Shown here one piece after another: positions 18,300 to 30,300 of a DNA stretch of 64,000 nucleotides (positions are counted from its first letter, which is position 1; the number at the start of each line of letters is the position of its first letter). Made by a program: the position numbers and the translations under genes. The stretch is taken from positions 32,869-96,868 of the forward strand of contig NZ_JANIBM010000015.1 in assembly GCF_024505045.1 (NCBI RefSeq). The letters run 5' to 3'. The notes beneath the pieces were generated by a model. It was not told where the DNA came from. It did not search any database and saw nothing but the letters and a program-made list of their open reading frames with translations. The stretch is from Methylomonas aurea (GTDB lineage: Bacteria; Pseudomonadota; Gammaproteobacteria; Methylococcales; Methylomonadaceae).

Positions 18300-18743
18300 A
18301 TGAACAGTGAAATTACAAATGTGTTGAAACTGGTTCCTGTGACTACCGTAAAAACCGATAAGCAAGAGACTGGGAAAGTACCGCCTCAAACCACGAAGGC
18401 AGCAACCGATCGGGGTGACAGCAATGTCGCCGCCTTATCTCAAGACAAGCAAAGCGTCACGAATGCTTTGTCTGGTACCGAGAAAAAAGATAAAGCCGAT
18501 CAGAAGCCGCCTTTGGAGGTGGTCCGGCAAGCCGCAAAAGAGGGAAACTCCATATTGCAAGCGACTCAACGTAACTTGCAGTTCAAAGTCGACGACGACA
18601 CCAAGGAGGTTGTGGTCAAAATCGTCGATAGCGAGAGTGGAGAGTTGGTGCGGCAAATTCCATCCGAAGAAATGTTGGCTTTTATTAGACGGATGCAGGA
18701 ACTGCAGGGCGATCAGGGTTCGGTGATTCAGGATCGAGCCTAA
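18300..18743 (+). CDS. flaG: FlaG-family flagellar protein
   Basis: A 147 aa protein with a low-complexity Lys/Thr/Gln-rich N-terminal half and the conserved FlaG domain in the C-terminal half (LQFKVDDDTKEVVVKIVDSESGELVRQIPSEEML). FlaG proteins influence filament length; the exact mechanism is not settled. The location between fliC and fliD is the usual polar-flagellum order. Confidence 0.88.
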   Translation: MNSEITNVLKLVPVTTVKTDKQETGKVPPQTTKAATDRGDSNVAALSQDKQSVTNALSGTEKKDKADQKPPLEVVRQAAKEGNSILQATQRNLQFKVDDDTKEVVVKIVDSESGELVRQIPSEEMLAFIRRMQELQGDQGSVIQDRA

Positions 18744-18762
18744 TGAAGCTTGGGAGAGTGTC

Positions 18763-20163
18763 ATGAGCATAGTGTCTTCGACTGGCCTTGGTAGCGGTAT
18801 CGACATTCAGTCGCTGGTAACGCAACTCGCTACGGCCGAAACCCAGCCGCAATTGAATGCGATACAGCGACATCGGGATACGGCCAGCGCGCGCCTGAGT
18901 GGCTTGGGGACATTGAAAAGCGCACTATCGGACTTTCAAACAGCAATCAATGCTTTGAAAGACGGTAGTGCCTTTCGTGCGCATACCAGTTCGTCTTCGG
19001 ACGAATCCAAGCTCAAAATCACGGCGGACGCTTATGCCGCTAGCGGGACCTATTCACTGGAAATTACGCAGTTGGCCAAAGCCCAAAAAGCCGTCGCCAA
19101 CGTCGAGTTTGCTGGTATGACGAGTGCTTTGAACTCGGGCACGCTATCGTTCTCAGCGACCTCGGGCGCTAGCTTCAATATCACGGTCGACAGTAGTAAC
19201 AATACCTTGGAAAAATTGCGCGATGCTATCAATAAAGCCGATGGCAATACCTTTGTCTCGGCCAGCATCGTTAATGTGGATAATGCGACCCATACCGGAA
19301 CGGTTTCGAAACTGGTGCTGACCGCAAAAAACACCGGCACCGCCAGCGGATTTACCGTAAGCGGCACCGATGACGGTAATATCGGCGGCAACGTCAGCCT
19401 GTCGCAATTGGCCTCCGCCAACCTGGATATCAAAACTGTCGCGCAGGACGCCGTAATTTCGATCGACGGCCAAACTGCGACCAGAAGCAGCAACAGCATT
19501 ACCGACGTATTGCCCGGCGTCACATTAAATTTGGCGGCGCAAACCGAGTTGAATACCCCGGTGACTATCAATGTCGGCGTCGATAACGATGCCATCGCGA
19601 ACAGCATCAATACCTTCGTCACCGCCTACAACAAATTGAACTCCACGGTAAAAAACCTCGGCAAGTACGGCGGTAGCACCGACGGCAGCGGTAGCGGTAA
19701 TGGTGCATTGATCGGCGATTCGACTTTGCGCTACGTAGCGACTCAAATCCGGCAGAACACGACCGGAACGGTTTCTTCCGCCAGCGGCAATTACAACTCG
19801 TTGGCGATGATTGGGGTTTCCATCGACAAAGCCGGCGTGATGTCGTTGGATAGCACGAAATTGAAAAGCGCATTGGCGGCGAATTTTCAGTCGGTCAGCG
19901 ATGTGTTTTCATCCGCCGACGGTATCGCGACCCGCCTAGCTTCCAAACTGTCTGGGCTTCTGCAATCCGGCGGCTCGATCGACAGCCAGCAAACGTCGCT
20001 GAACAAAACCATCTCAAAGTTGGACGATCAAAAAGACGATGTCAACGTCAGGTTCCAACGAGTTCAGGCGGCTTTACAGAAACAATTTATCGCCATGGAC
20101 AGTGCGGTCGGACAATTCAAAAGCACGGGTAGTTTTCTGACGAATTGGATTAACTCGTTGTAA
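18763..20163 (+). CDS. fliD: Flagellar filament cap protein (HAP2)
   Basis: Caps the growing filament and helps fold flagellin monomers at the tip. The N terminus (SSTGLGSGIDIQSLVTQLATAE) and the C-terminal coiled-coil region (FQRVQAALQKQFIAMDSAVGQFKSTGSFL) are typical of FliD. The length of 466 aa is normal. It starts 19 bp after flaG with GGGAG 6-10 bp before the ATG. Confidence 0.94.
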   Translation: MSIVSSTGLGSGIDIQSLVTQLATAETQPQLNAIQRHRDTASARLSGLGTLKSALSDFQTAINALKDGSAFRAHTSSSSDESKLKITADAYAASGTYSLEITQLAKAQKAVANVEFAGMTSALNSGTLSFSATSGASFNITVDSSNNTLEKLRDAINKADGNTFVSASIVNVDNATHTGTVSKLVLTAKNTGTASGFTVSGTDDGNIGGNVSLSQLASANLDIKTVAQDAVISIDGQTATRSSNSITDVLPGVTLNLAAQTELNTPVTINVGVDNDAIANSINTFVTAYNKLNSTVKNLGKYGGSTDGSGSGNGALIGDSTLRYVATQIRQNTTGTVSSASGNYNSLAMIGVSIDKAGVMSLDSTKLKSALAANFQSVSDVFSSADGIATRLASKLSGLLQSGGSIDSQQTSLNKTISKLDDQKDDVNVRFQRVQAALQKQFIAMDSAVGQFKSTGSFLTNWINSL

Positions 20164-20175
20164 TAGGGGAATAAC

Positions 20176-20565
20176 ATGTACGCAATGGCGAAAACTCGAA
20201 ACGGTGCAAGGCAATACGCGGATGTACATACCTCTAGCGGCTTGGGAGAGGAGTCACCGCATCGATTGATACAAATGCTGATGGAAGGCTTTCTAGCCAG
20301 AATCAATTCGGCGAAAGGTGCGATTGCTCATGGCGATATGGAAGCCAAGAGCGTCTACATCTCCAAAGCCATGGGTATCATCGGCGGCTTGAACGAGGCG
20401 GTCGATATAGAACAAGGCGGAGAAATCGCCGCCAATCTCAATCAATTGTATAACTACATCAACCTGCGTTTATTGCAGGCCAGCGGCGAGAATAGCGAAC
20501 AGATTTTGGACGAAGTCGCGTCATTGATGAAAGATATCAAAGAGGCTTGGGATGCCATCGGCTGA
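20176..20565 (+). CDS. fliS: Flagellin export chaperone
   Basis: A 129 aa all-helical protein that binds the disordered C terminus of flagellin and prevents premature polymerisation. FliS hallmarks are SPHRLIQMLMEGFLARIN and the later LNEAVDIEQGGEIAANLNQLYNYI. It lies 12 bp after fliD and overlaps the next small gene by 14 bp. Confidence 0.93.
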   Translation: MYAMAKTRNGARQYADVHTSSGLGEESPHRLIQMLMEGFLARINSAKGAIAHGDMEAKSVYISKAMGIIGGLNEAVDIEQGGEIAANLNQLYNYINLRLLQASGENSEQILDEVASLMKDIKEAWDAIG

Positions 20566-20893
20566 GTCGGTACACCCCGAACTCAGCCTGGAGCTCGATG
20601 ATTACGCGGCGGTACTGCTCGACTTCAAGCGCCGTATTGAACTATGTCTGGCCGACACCGCGTGGGACGAACTTCCCGCCATTTTGGCGTCCAGGCAGGC
20701 TTATCTGGAACGTATCGCCAGCCAGCCGATACCCGATGAGCGCCGGGAATGGGTCAAGCAAATCGCCCTGTCGACATTAGCCGACGATGCCGAATTCCTG
20801 AGCAAGGTCGAAGCCGACAAATCGGCGATGGCAAAACAGCAGCAATCGCTGGAGCGCGGAATCCGCGCCACCCAGGCTTACAAAAACACCTGA
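20552..20893 (+). CDS. fliT: FliT-like flagellar chaperone candidate
   Basis: A 113 aa predicted helical protein with no sharp motif. The call as FliT-like (FliD export chaperone) rests on its size, helical character and position directly behind fliS, with which its start overlaps by 14 bp. FliT proteins are poorly conserved in sequence, so another flagellar accessory role is possible. Confidence 0.6.
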   Translation: MPSAESVHPELSLELDDYAAVLLDFKRRIELCLADTAWDELPAILASRQAYLERIASQPIPDERREWVKQIALSTLADDAEFLSKVEADKSAMAKQQQSLERGIRATQAYKNT

Positions 20894-21087
20894 TGTCCGC
20901 GATTTTCCGCCGGCTACTGCGCGTAACGCTATTTAAGCACTGAGCGTCAAAACTAACCTTCCGGTATAGCCGGAGCAACACAGGCACTCCCTTCTTCCCA
21001 TCTGCCGGCCTCCGGCAAAGCCGCCGAAATTGCCGCTTTCGCCAATCCGCTATAATGCGGCGCTAGTTCCTCAAACCAACCGACTTC

Positions 21088-22903
<1,816 letters not shown>

Positions 22904-22905
<2 letters not shown>

Positions 22906-22944
22906 CGGCTGCGTCCGCGGGTTGATAGGGCGCCCGCAGCCGTT
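22904..22944 (+). terminator. Terminator-like hairpin after the ABC exporter
   Basis: AACGGCTGCG at 22904-22913 pairs with CGCAGCCGTT at 22935-22944 (10 bp stem, 21 base GC-rich loop that can pair further). It begins inside the stop codon, and a TTTT run follows about 16 bases downstream. Confidence 0.6.
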
Positions 22945-23376
22945 AAGCGCGAGCGGCTGTTTTCCGTGTTCTTAAGGCGTATTTGTACGGATTGTTTCGG
23001 GATGCCGCAGACGATATGCTGCCGATCTCCGGCGGCACCGGTTCGGCGCAGATAAAAACCTTGGGAAGGCAGAGCCTCTGTGCTAACGTCGTCACACCCA
23101 AGTTCTACTTTGTCAGTTTAAGGCCAACGCCGTCATGCCCGCCAGGGAACGGGTATCCAGTGCCGTGGATGGCAAGCTTCGATCCATCCGGGGTACCTGG
23201 AGTTCGGCACCGGTAACAGCGGGACAGCGAATTCCTGCCGAAACGACGAGCAGCTTCGAGCATCTGGCAAATTAGAGATAGTGACGATTTTGTAAAGCTT
23301 TTCGCCCGAACCTAAAGCAAAGCTGTTTCGGCGCGAAGGTTTCAATTCAGCGGCAGTGGTGCAAGGGGGGGCGGGC
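22945..23376. other. Gene-free stretch with a probable dispersed repeat
   Basis: No credible gene. The segment at about 23131-23240 has the look of a common intergenic repeat: GTCATGCCCGCCAGGGAACG followed by GGTATCCAGTG and a small hairpin GGATGG...CCATCC (23167-23189). Similar 'gtcattcccgc...ggaatccag' elements are scattered in many proteobacterial genomes; copy number here cannot be judged from one window. The promoter of the CFI-box gene must lie at the right end. Confidence 0.4.
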
Positions 23377-24321
23377 ATGAACGGCCATAGCGACAATCAA
23401 CCGAAGCCGGATTTCTCGACACGGTTATGCCTATTTACCATTTTGCTGGTGGCTTGGCTTTGCAGCGGCGGTGTCCAAGCGCAGGAGCCGACAACGAGGC
23501 AGCGGGTATTGGCGCCACGCGTGCAGCCTTTGTCGACCGAAACCCAACAACCGCAAACCGTCCAGCCGCAGCCAATCCAAATCCAGCAGCAAGCGCCGGC
23601 GAGCCAACCCGCGCTGCAACGTTTGCCGGAAAGAACCACGGTGCAATCGCCGCAGTTGTCGCAACAACAGTTCCGGCTAAGGAAGGAGCTCGAAGAATTG
23701 AACCGGCGGAAAAAGCTGTTGGAACAACAAGCTTTGAGCTCCAGAATCCAACTCGATCAAAAACAGGCGCAATTGCAGCAAGCCAACCAGCCGCAGCTCA
23801 AACAAAGGCTGCAGTTGGAGATCGATCGGATCAACTCGCATTTGATCGATTTGCAACGGGGCTTGGAAGGTGTGGACCAACAACGGCAAACCCTGATGAT
23901 GCAATTGACCGGTAGCAGCGACCATCCCGACGATGTCGAGCATTTACCGCCCGGCCAGCAAACAAGCGCCGAAGACCCCAAACGCTGGAATCCGGAGGGC
24001 CGGCAAAACATGTGTTTCATTGCCACGGCGGCTTACGGCAGCCCGCTGGCGCAGGAAGTGGTGACGCTGAAACGTTTTCGGGATCGGTATTTGCTGCAGT
24101 ATCGGTTGGGGCGCGTATTCGTGGATTTTTACTACCGGCATTCGCCGCCGATTGCCGGCTATATCGCCCAACATCAGTCCGCTCGCACCGTCACCCGGAT
24201 GCTGCTTTGGCCGGTGGTCGCCGCGCTGAAACACCCTGTCGTATTTTTACTTAGCCTGATTCTGGCGCTGGCGGCCTGGTATAAGATTTTTCGCAAACCG
24301 GCTATTACCGCCATGGCTTAA
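23377..24321 (+). CDS. Exported CFI-box (CFIATAAYG) protein
   Basis: A 314 aa protein of unknown function. An N-terminal hydrophobic signal or anchor (residues ~15-36, ending GGVQAQ) is followed by a Gln/Pro-rich linker (~40-100) and a coiled-coil segment (~105-185). The conserved [10 protein letters not shown] motif near residue 212 begins a domain with [10 protein letters not shown] and a long [11 protein letters not shown] segment. A C-terminal membrane helix ([17 protein letters not shown]) precedes KIFRKP. The CFI-box domain is known as a C-terminal module in diverse bacterial proteins but its role is not established. I choose the ATG at 23377 behind a G-rich ribosome binding site; a GTG at 23356 is possible. 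The CHAT gene starts 8 bp after its stop. Confidence 0.72.
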   Translation: MNGHSDNQPKPDFSTRLCLFTILLVAWLCSGGVQAQEPTTRQRVLAPRVQPLSTETQQPQTVQPQPIQIQQQAPASQPALQRLPERTTVQSPQLSQQQFRLRKELEELNRRKKLLEQQALSSRIQLDQKQAQLQQANQPQLKQRLQLEIDRINSHLIDLQRGLEGVDQQRQTLMMQLTGSSDHPDDVEHLPPGQQTSAEDPKRWNPEGRQNMCFIATAAYGSPLAQEVVTLKRFRDRYLLQYRLGRVFVDFYYRHSPPIAGYIAQHQSARTVTRMLLWPVVAALKHPVVFLLSLILALAAWYKIFRKPAITAMA

Positions 24322-24329
24322 TCGGCGCC

Positions 24330-27143
24330 ATGGCGACCGCAATTCGTTTGTCCGGTTTGCCCCGCGCCGCAGTGGTCGGGCTGCTGATGTTGTGCTGGGT
24401 CGCGAGCGGATGTAATTTGCCGCTAACCGCGGATAACGCCGATTATCCGGACGACTCGGCAGCGCAAGCCGCGGCTGGAAACGGCTGGTTTAGCCAGGCG
24501 CAGCGCCTGCGCGACCTGGGCTATCGGGAATATCAGGCGCAAAACTACGAACAAGCGCTGAACTATTATCGGCAAGCGCTGGATTTGGCCGCCGCTACCG
24601 AGCCTGCCGAATTTAGCGGCGATCTGTTTTACAAAATCGGCCGTACCCACCTAAAACTCCAACAATTCGCACAGGCCGCCGCCGCCTTTGACAACGGCCT
24701 GAAGCAATACGATAGCGGGCAGCCGCATCAGCTGGCGATATTGCACAACATGTTGGGTACCACCTACAGAAAGTTAGGTTCGATCGATCAGGCCAGGGAA
24801 CATTTGGACCAGGCGTTAGCGCTGAGGCGCTCAGTGGCCGACGGCTTGGGCGAGGCCAGGACGCTCGGCAATTTGGGTCTAACTTATCTGGCGCAGGGAC
24901 GTTACGCCAAAGCTCTGGCAATCTATCGCCAAGCCCAACAACGGTTTTCAGAATTGCAGGACGTGCCGGTACACGACGCCGGCACCATCCTCAGCAATAT
25001 CAGTTCGGTTTATGCCGAAATGGGCCAATACGCCAAGGCTTTGGCTTACCAACAGCAAGCCTTGGCTATTTTTCAAAGCGCCGACGACCAAGCCGACATC
25101 GCTGCCGCTTACCATAACCTCGGTTACATTTACGCCGAGCAAAACGACCGCCAGGCCGCAATCGCAGCCTTCGAGCGGGCCATCGCCATTCGCACCCAAC
25201 TCGAAGACCGCTTCGGCGTCGCCGAAACCCGCAACAATCTCGGTCTGGCGCTGAGCGACCAGCAAAACCACAAGCAAGCGCTCGCTGTGTTGGCGAGTGC
25301 GCTCGAGGTATTGCAGCAGCTCGGCACCCGTAAGCAAGTCGGTGCGACTTATGACAGTATCGGTAGCGTTTACGCCCGTACCGGCGACTTGGAGGCGGCA
25401 TTTAACGCCTATTTGCAAGCGCTGGCGATCTGGCGCGAAACCGACGACCGGGACAATGCGCGCATTACGCTGGGTAACATCGGCGCCCTTTTCGAGCGCA
25501 ACAATCAACAGAGTTTGGCTATCGCGTTTTACAAACAGTCGGTCAATATCAGCGAACGGATACGCAATGAGCTGAAGGCCATGCCCGAACAGGACCAAAA
25601 GGCCTATTTGGCCCGAGTGCAAGGCTTTTACCGGAGCTTGGCCGACTTATTGCTGCGCCAGGATCGCGTTATCGAAGCCCAGCAGGTGCTGGATTTATTG
25701 AAAGTGCAGGAAGCGGCCGATTTTCTGGGGCCGGTGCGCGGCAATCGAAATACCGATCAAGGCGTTGCGGAGTTGCCGGCGGAACAAGACATCTTCAAAA
25801 ACTATGCTGCCTTGGAACAACAGGCCATAACCGGCGCACGCGCTTTGGCGGCCTTGGAACAGATCGGTCGCGACCGCTGGAGCCCGGAGCAGCAACAGCA
25901 GTGGCTGGCGTTGGACAAACAGCGGCGCAGCCTGCAAAGAGCCTTTACCAGCTTTGTCGAAAGCGAGGAAGTCCGGGCCTTGGTCGACAAACTCGGCCAC
26001 GAGGCACGCAGCCAGATGCCGGCCTTGGCCCAATTGCGGCCGCTGCAGGACAATTTGGCCCGCTTGGGCGGGCAGGCGGTTTTGCTGTATCCGTTGGTGT
26101 TGCAAGATCGCCTGGAAATCGTGCTGGCCAATGCGCTGAGTCCGCCGCTGCATATCTCGGTGCCGGTCGGCCGGGAAACCCTGAACCGGGCGGTCGCGGA
26201 TCTTCGCAGCGCCTTGACCCGGCGCCAGGACGACGTCGAGCAACGGGCGCAAGCCTTATACGGTTGGCTGGTAAAACCGATAGAACACCACCTGAAGCAG
26301 ATCGGCGCCAAAACCATACTGTATGCGCCCGACGGCGTATTGCGCTACATCCCGTTGGCGGCCTTGCACGACGGCCGGCAATGGCTGGCGCAACGCTTCA
26401 ACAGCGTTAACATAACCGCCTTCTCTCTGACGGAACTGGAGACGCGGCCGATTCGCGAGCCCAAGTTGCTGGCCGCAGCTTTCGCCAGCGGCGATTACGA
26501 TTTCACGCTGGGCGACCGCCACTTCGAATTCGCCGGACTGCCGTTTGCCGGCGCCGAGGTCAACGATTTGGCGGCCTTGTATCCGGGGACTCTGAAGCTG
26601 ATCGATCGCAATTTCAGTCCCGATGCAGTGGTGCCGGAACTGAGCCGGTTCAACATCGTGCATTTTGCCACGCATGCCGCGCTGGTTTCCGGCAAGCCCG
26701 ACGAATCGTTCATCCTGTTCGGCAACGGCGAACGCGTCACGGTCGACCAGGTCAAGTACGAATGGTCGCTGCGCAATGTCGATCTGATAGCCCTGAGCGC
26801 CTGCGAAACTGCGTTGGGATCGTTACTGGGCCAAGGCGAGGAGATTTTGGGTTTGGGTTTTTTGATGGAAAGCGCGGGCGCTCGCGCCACGCTGGCTTCG
26901 CTGTGGTCGGTCGACGACGGCGGCACCCAAGCCTTGATGAGCCAATTTTATCGTGGGTTGCGACAGTCCGGAGTTTCCAAAGCCGAAGCCCTGCGCCAGG
27001 CACAGTTGAGCCTGATAAGCGGCGCTGCCGGGGCCCAGTCCACGGCAGGGCGGGGCGTGCAACTGGGCGATGCCGGCAGCGCCGTTTCCTTCAAGCACCC
27101 TTACTACTGGGCTCCGTTTATCATGATCGGCAACGGCCTTTGA
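24330..27143 (+). CDS. Exported TPR-CHAT (caspase-like) lipoprotein
   Basis: A 937 aa protein. The N terminus has a hydrophobic signal (AAVVGLLMLCWVASGC) with a lipobox-like end, so it is probably a lipoprotein anchored facing the periplasm. Residues ~50-420 are tetratricopeptide repeats (e.g. GEARTLGNLGLTYLAQGRYA, AAYHNLGYIYAEQNDRQAAI). A helical linker leads to a C-terminal CHAT domain (~620-935) of the caspase-HetF type. The catalytic dyad appears intact: His782 in HFATHAA and Cys825 in ALSACETALG, followed by GARATLASLWSVDD. The gene starts 8 bp after the CFI-box gene, and the pair is likely one operon. Substrate and trigger are unknown. Confidence 0.85.
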   Translation: MATAIRLSGLPRAAVVGLLMLCWVASGCNLPLTADNADYPDDSAAQAAAGNGWFSQAQRLRDLGYREYQAQNYEQALNYYRQALDLAAATEPAEFSGDLFYKIGRTHLKLQQFAQAAAAFDNGLKQYDSGQPHQLAILHNMLGTTYRKLGSIDQAREHLDQALALRRSVADGLGEARTLGNLGLTYLAQGRYAKALAIYRQAQQRFSELQDVPVHDAGTILSNISSVYAEMGQYAKALAYQQQALAIFQSADDQADIAAAYHNLGYIYAEQNDRQAAIAAFERAIAIRTQLEDRFGVAETRNNLGLALSDQQNHKQALAVLASALEVLQQLGTRKQVGATYDSIGSVYARTGDLEAAFNAYLQALAIWRETDDRDNARITLGNIGALFERNNQQSLAIAFYKQSVNISERIRNELKAMPEQDQKAYLARVQGFYRSLADLLLRQDRVIEAQQVLDLLKVQEAADFLGPVRGNRNTDQGVAELPAEQDIFKNYAALEQQAITGARALAALEQIGRDRWSPEQQQQWLALDKQRRSLQRAFTSFVESEEVRALVDKLGHEARSQMPALAQLRPLQDNLARLGGQAVLLYPLVLQDRLEIVLANALSPPLHISVPVGRETLNRAVADLRSALTRRQDDVEQRAQALYGWLVKPIEHHLKQIGAKTILYAPDGVLRYIPLAALHDGRQWLAQRFNSVNITAFSLTELETRPIREPKLLAAAFASGDYDFTLGDRHFEFAGLPFAGAEVNDLAALYPGTLKLIDRNFSPDAVVPELSRFNIVHFATHAALVSGKPDESFILFGNGERVTVDQVKYEWSLRNVDLIALSACETALGSLLGQGEEILGLGFLMESAGARATLASLWSVDDGGTQALMSQFYRGLRQSGVSKAEALRQAQLSLISGAAGAQSTAGRGVQLGDAGSAVSFKHPYYWAPFIMIGNGL

Positions 27144-27162
27144 TTCGAACACGCCACGTCGG

Positions 27163-27193
27163 CCGAGCAGGTGCGTAGTGGGTACTTGCTCGG
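27163..27193 (+). terminator. Possible hairpin after the CHAT gene
   Basis: CCGAGCA at 27163-27169 and TGCTCGG at 27187-27193 form a 7 bp stem with a 17 base loop, 20 bp past the stop codon. There is no T run, so this is a weak candidate. Confidence 0.3.
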
Positions 27194-27369
27194 ACGTTAT
27201 AAAGGACAAGGTTTAACACGGTACCGGGTAATCTGCAGTAAACCGAATCATTGCCAAGCCTAGCTGGTTGCGGCCTCTGGTCAATCCGCGTGCTGCGGCG
27301 GAATACGGCCGACCTTGCCTAACCTTGACGAAGGGGGGGCAAAGCCGCCGTCCGCGGGCCTTGAATTGG

Positions 27370-30300
27370 TTATGCGAAAAATATTTCATTCACTTGCTGT
27401 ACGCTAAGCGGCCTGGCAAACAAATAACCTTGCGCTTCATCGCAACCTAACTGCTGGAGCAGTTCCGCCTGCTGCTCGGTTTCCACGCCTTCGGCGATGG
27501 AGCGTATTTTTAAGCTGCGCGCCAGGTTAATCACGGCGAACACCATTGCCTCATCGTCGGGATTGCCCGGTACATCGCGCACGAACGACTGGTCGATCTT
27601 CAGTTTATCCACCGCGAAGCGTTTCAAATAACTCAAGCTGGAATAACCGGTACCGAAATCGTCGATCGCAAACTGGACGCCGATTGTTTGCAGCGCCCGC
27701 ATCACCGTCAGTACGTTGTCCGGGTCGGCTACCAGGATCGATTCGGTCAACTCCAGTTCCAAATAATGCGGCGGCAAGCCGCTATCCGCCAAACAGGCCT
27801 GTACCAGTTCGAGCAGGTTGTTGCGGGCGAATTGGGCATAAGAAACATTCACCGCCACCGTGATCGGCCGGCCTTGCTCGAGCCAGGCTTTGGCCTGAAA
27901 ACAGGCCTGGCGCATGACGAAGTAGCCCAAGTCGACAATGAAGCCGCTGTCTTCGGCCACTTCGATGAATTCGCCGGGGGCGATCAGGCCCATGTTCGGA
28001 TGCTGCCAGCGAAGCAAGGCTTCGAAACCGATCAGCGAACGGTCAGCCAGAGAAAACTGCGGCTGGTAGCAAAGAAAAAATTGGCCGAGTCCCAAACCCT
28101 GGCGCATTGCCGTTTCCAATTGCATGCGCCGCGCAATTTGCTGGTTCATGGCTTCGGTAAAGAATTGATAATTATTGCGGCCGCGCGACTTCGCTTGATA
28201 CAACGCAGTGTCGGCGTTTTTCAGCAAGGTATCGAAGTCGTTGCCGTCGTCCGGGCAGATGCTGATGCCAATACTGCACGACAAGTTAAAAACGGTTTGT
28301 TCGATCTCGAACGGCAAGGCCAGGCTCGCCAAGATTTTTTGCGAGACATCTCCTAAATTTGCCGGATTATCGACATCGCTCAATAGCACGACGAATTCGT
28401 CGCCACCGATGCGGCTAACGGTATCCGCATCGCGAACGCCCTCCGCCAAACGGCGGGCCGCTTCTTGCAACAACAAATCGCCGGCGGGATGGCCCAATGT
28501 ATCGTTGATATTTTTGAAATGATCCAAATCCAGGTACAACATACCGGCCAAGGTCTTTTCCCGCTGGCTGCGCGCGCGAATTTGTTGAAACCGGTCGCGC
28601 AACAGGATGCGGTTAGGCAGACCGGTCAATGCGTCGTGATGGGCCAGATGTTCGATGCGGCGTTGGGCTTCGATCCTTTCGCTGATATCCATGAACATGC
28701 CGATATAAGCCGACATCTCGCCCTGTGCATTTCTGACCGCACTGATGCCTAACCATTGCGGATAAATGCGGCCGTCCTCGCGCCGGTTCCAGATTTCGCC
28801 CTGCCAGTGGCCGTTGGCGGCTATTTCTTCCCACATGGCCCGGTAAAAGTCTTCGGAATGCATATTCGATTTGAGAATACGCGGTGTTTTTCCGAGCACA
28901 GCCTCCATCGGATACCCGGTTATCTCGGTAAATGCGTGGTTGACCGATAAAATATGCGTATCCGGATCGGTGATCATGACTGCCTCCTTGCTGGAGCGGA
29001 ACACTTGGGCGTGTAACTCCAGCAGGTGTTGGGCGCGGTTACGCTGCAACAACGCCCAGGTGTTGTTGGCAACCATCTCCACCACCGTTGCGTCGCCTTG
29101 ATCGTAAGGCGTCTGTTTGTTGCCCACCCCTATGATCATGACCACCTGCCCGGCATCGATGACCGGCACGCTCATGTGCCGCGACAACATGGTGTGGCCG
29201 TCGGGCAGGCCGTGCTTATCGACCAACGCCTGGTAGTCGTTGTGGATCACCGTTCGGCGTTGGCGAAAGCAGTCGGCCCAGACCCCGGCCCGGGAAATCG
29301 GATAATGGCGGTCGTGCGTCGCGTCGCAATTGCGTAATGTGTTTTCCGACCAGCCGCCTAGCGTCAATGTCTCTTGGTCGGTATTGATGAAATGCACATA
29401 GGCGATTTCGCTGCCGGTTAGGCTCTCGGCCTGCTCTAAGGCAAAACCTAGCAACTCGGCTTCCGTCATGCTGTGCGCCTGAGTAGTCAGCCTAAGCAAA
29501 CTCTGATTGCGCCTGACCGCCAGTTCGCGCTCCTGTTCGACATACAAACGGTTACAGAAACGGGCGATCAGTTCGGCCAAGCCATCGACAAACTGCTGTT
29601 CTTCCTTGAAAAACGGGCCTTGATCCAACGGATTGTGCGGCTTGTCGTAGCCTACGCTGATCTCGCCCGGCGGCCCATGGTCCAATATGATAGGGCTTTT
29701 CAGTGCGGCCAGTATGCGGTTGGCGCCGGCTGTTTGAATTTGTTGCCCTTGCAGTTGAATCCGCACTTGCGTGTCGTCCGGATAGAGCATGCCGGGCGGA
29801 ATCAAAACCAACAGCTGAGCGAAGAAAGTCTCCCGGTCCGTTGTCAGGTGCGCCAAGCGCGATACCGCATAAATGGCGCGCAACTCTTTGACGCGCTCCC
29901 TTAGCTCCAGCGATTGTCGCTGCAACTGCAAGTCGCGGTCCAACAGCGCCTGTTCCGTCTTTTTGCGCTGCCCAATGTCCTCGATGATCGCCACGCAATA
30001 ATCGAGTGAACCGTCGAATTTGCGAACCGTGTTGACCGCAATGTGCGCTTCTAGGATCGAGCCATCCTGGCGCACGAAGCGCTTATCCATCTGATAGGCG
30101 TCGATTTCCTGGTTCAGCAAGCGTTGAAATTGCGCCAACTCCGGCTCGATGTCGTCGGGGTGGGTGATTTCCAGCCAAGTCATTCGACAAAGCGCCTCGC
30201 GCCCATAACCCAACATCCGGCAGAGTTTGTCGTTCACTTCGATCCAGCCTTTATCGGGGCTGGTGGAGGTCATGCCTACCGGCGACGAATCGAAATAGGC

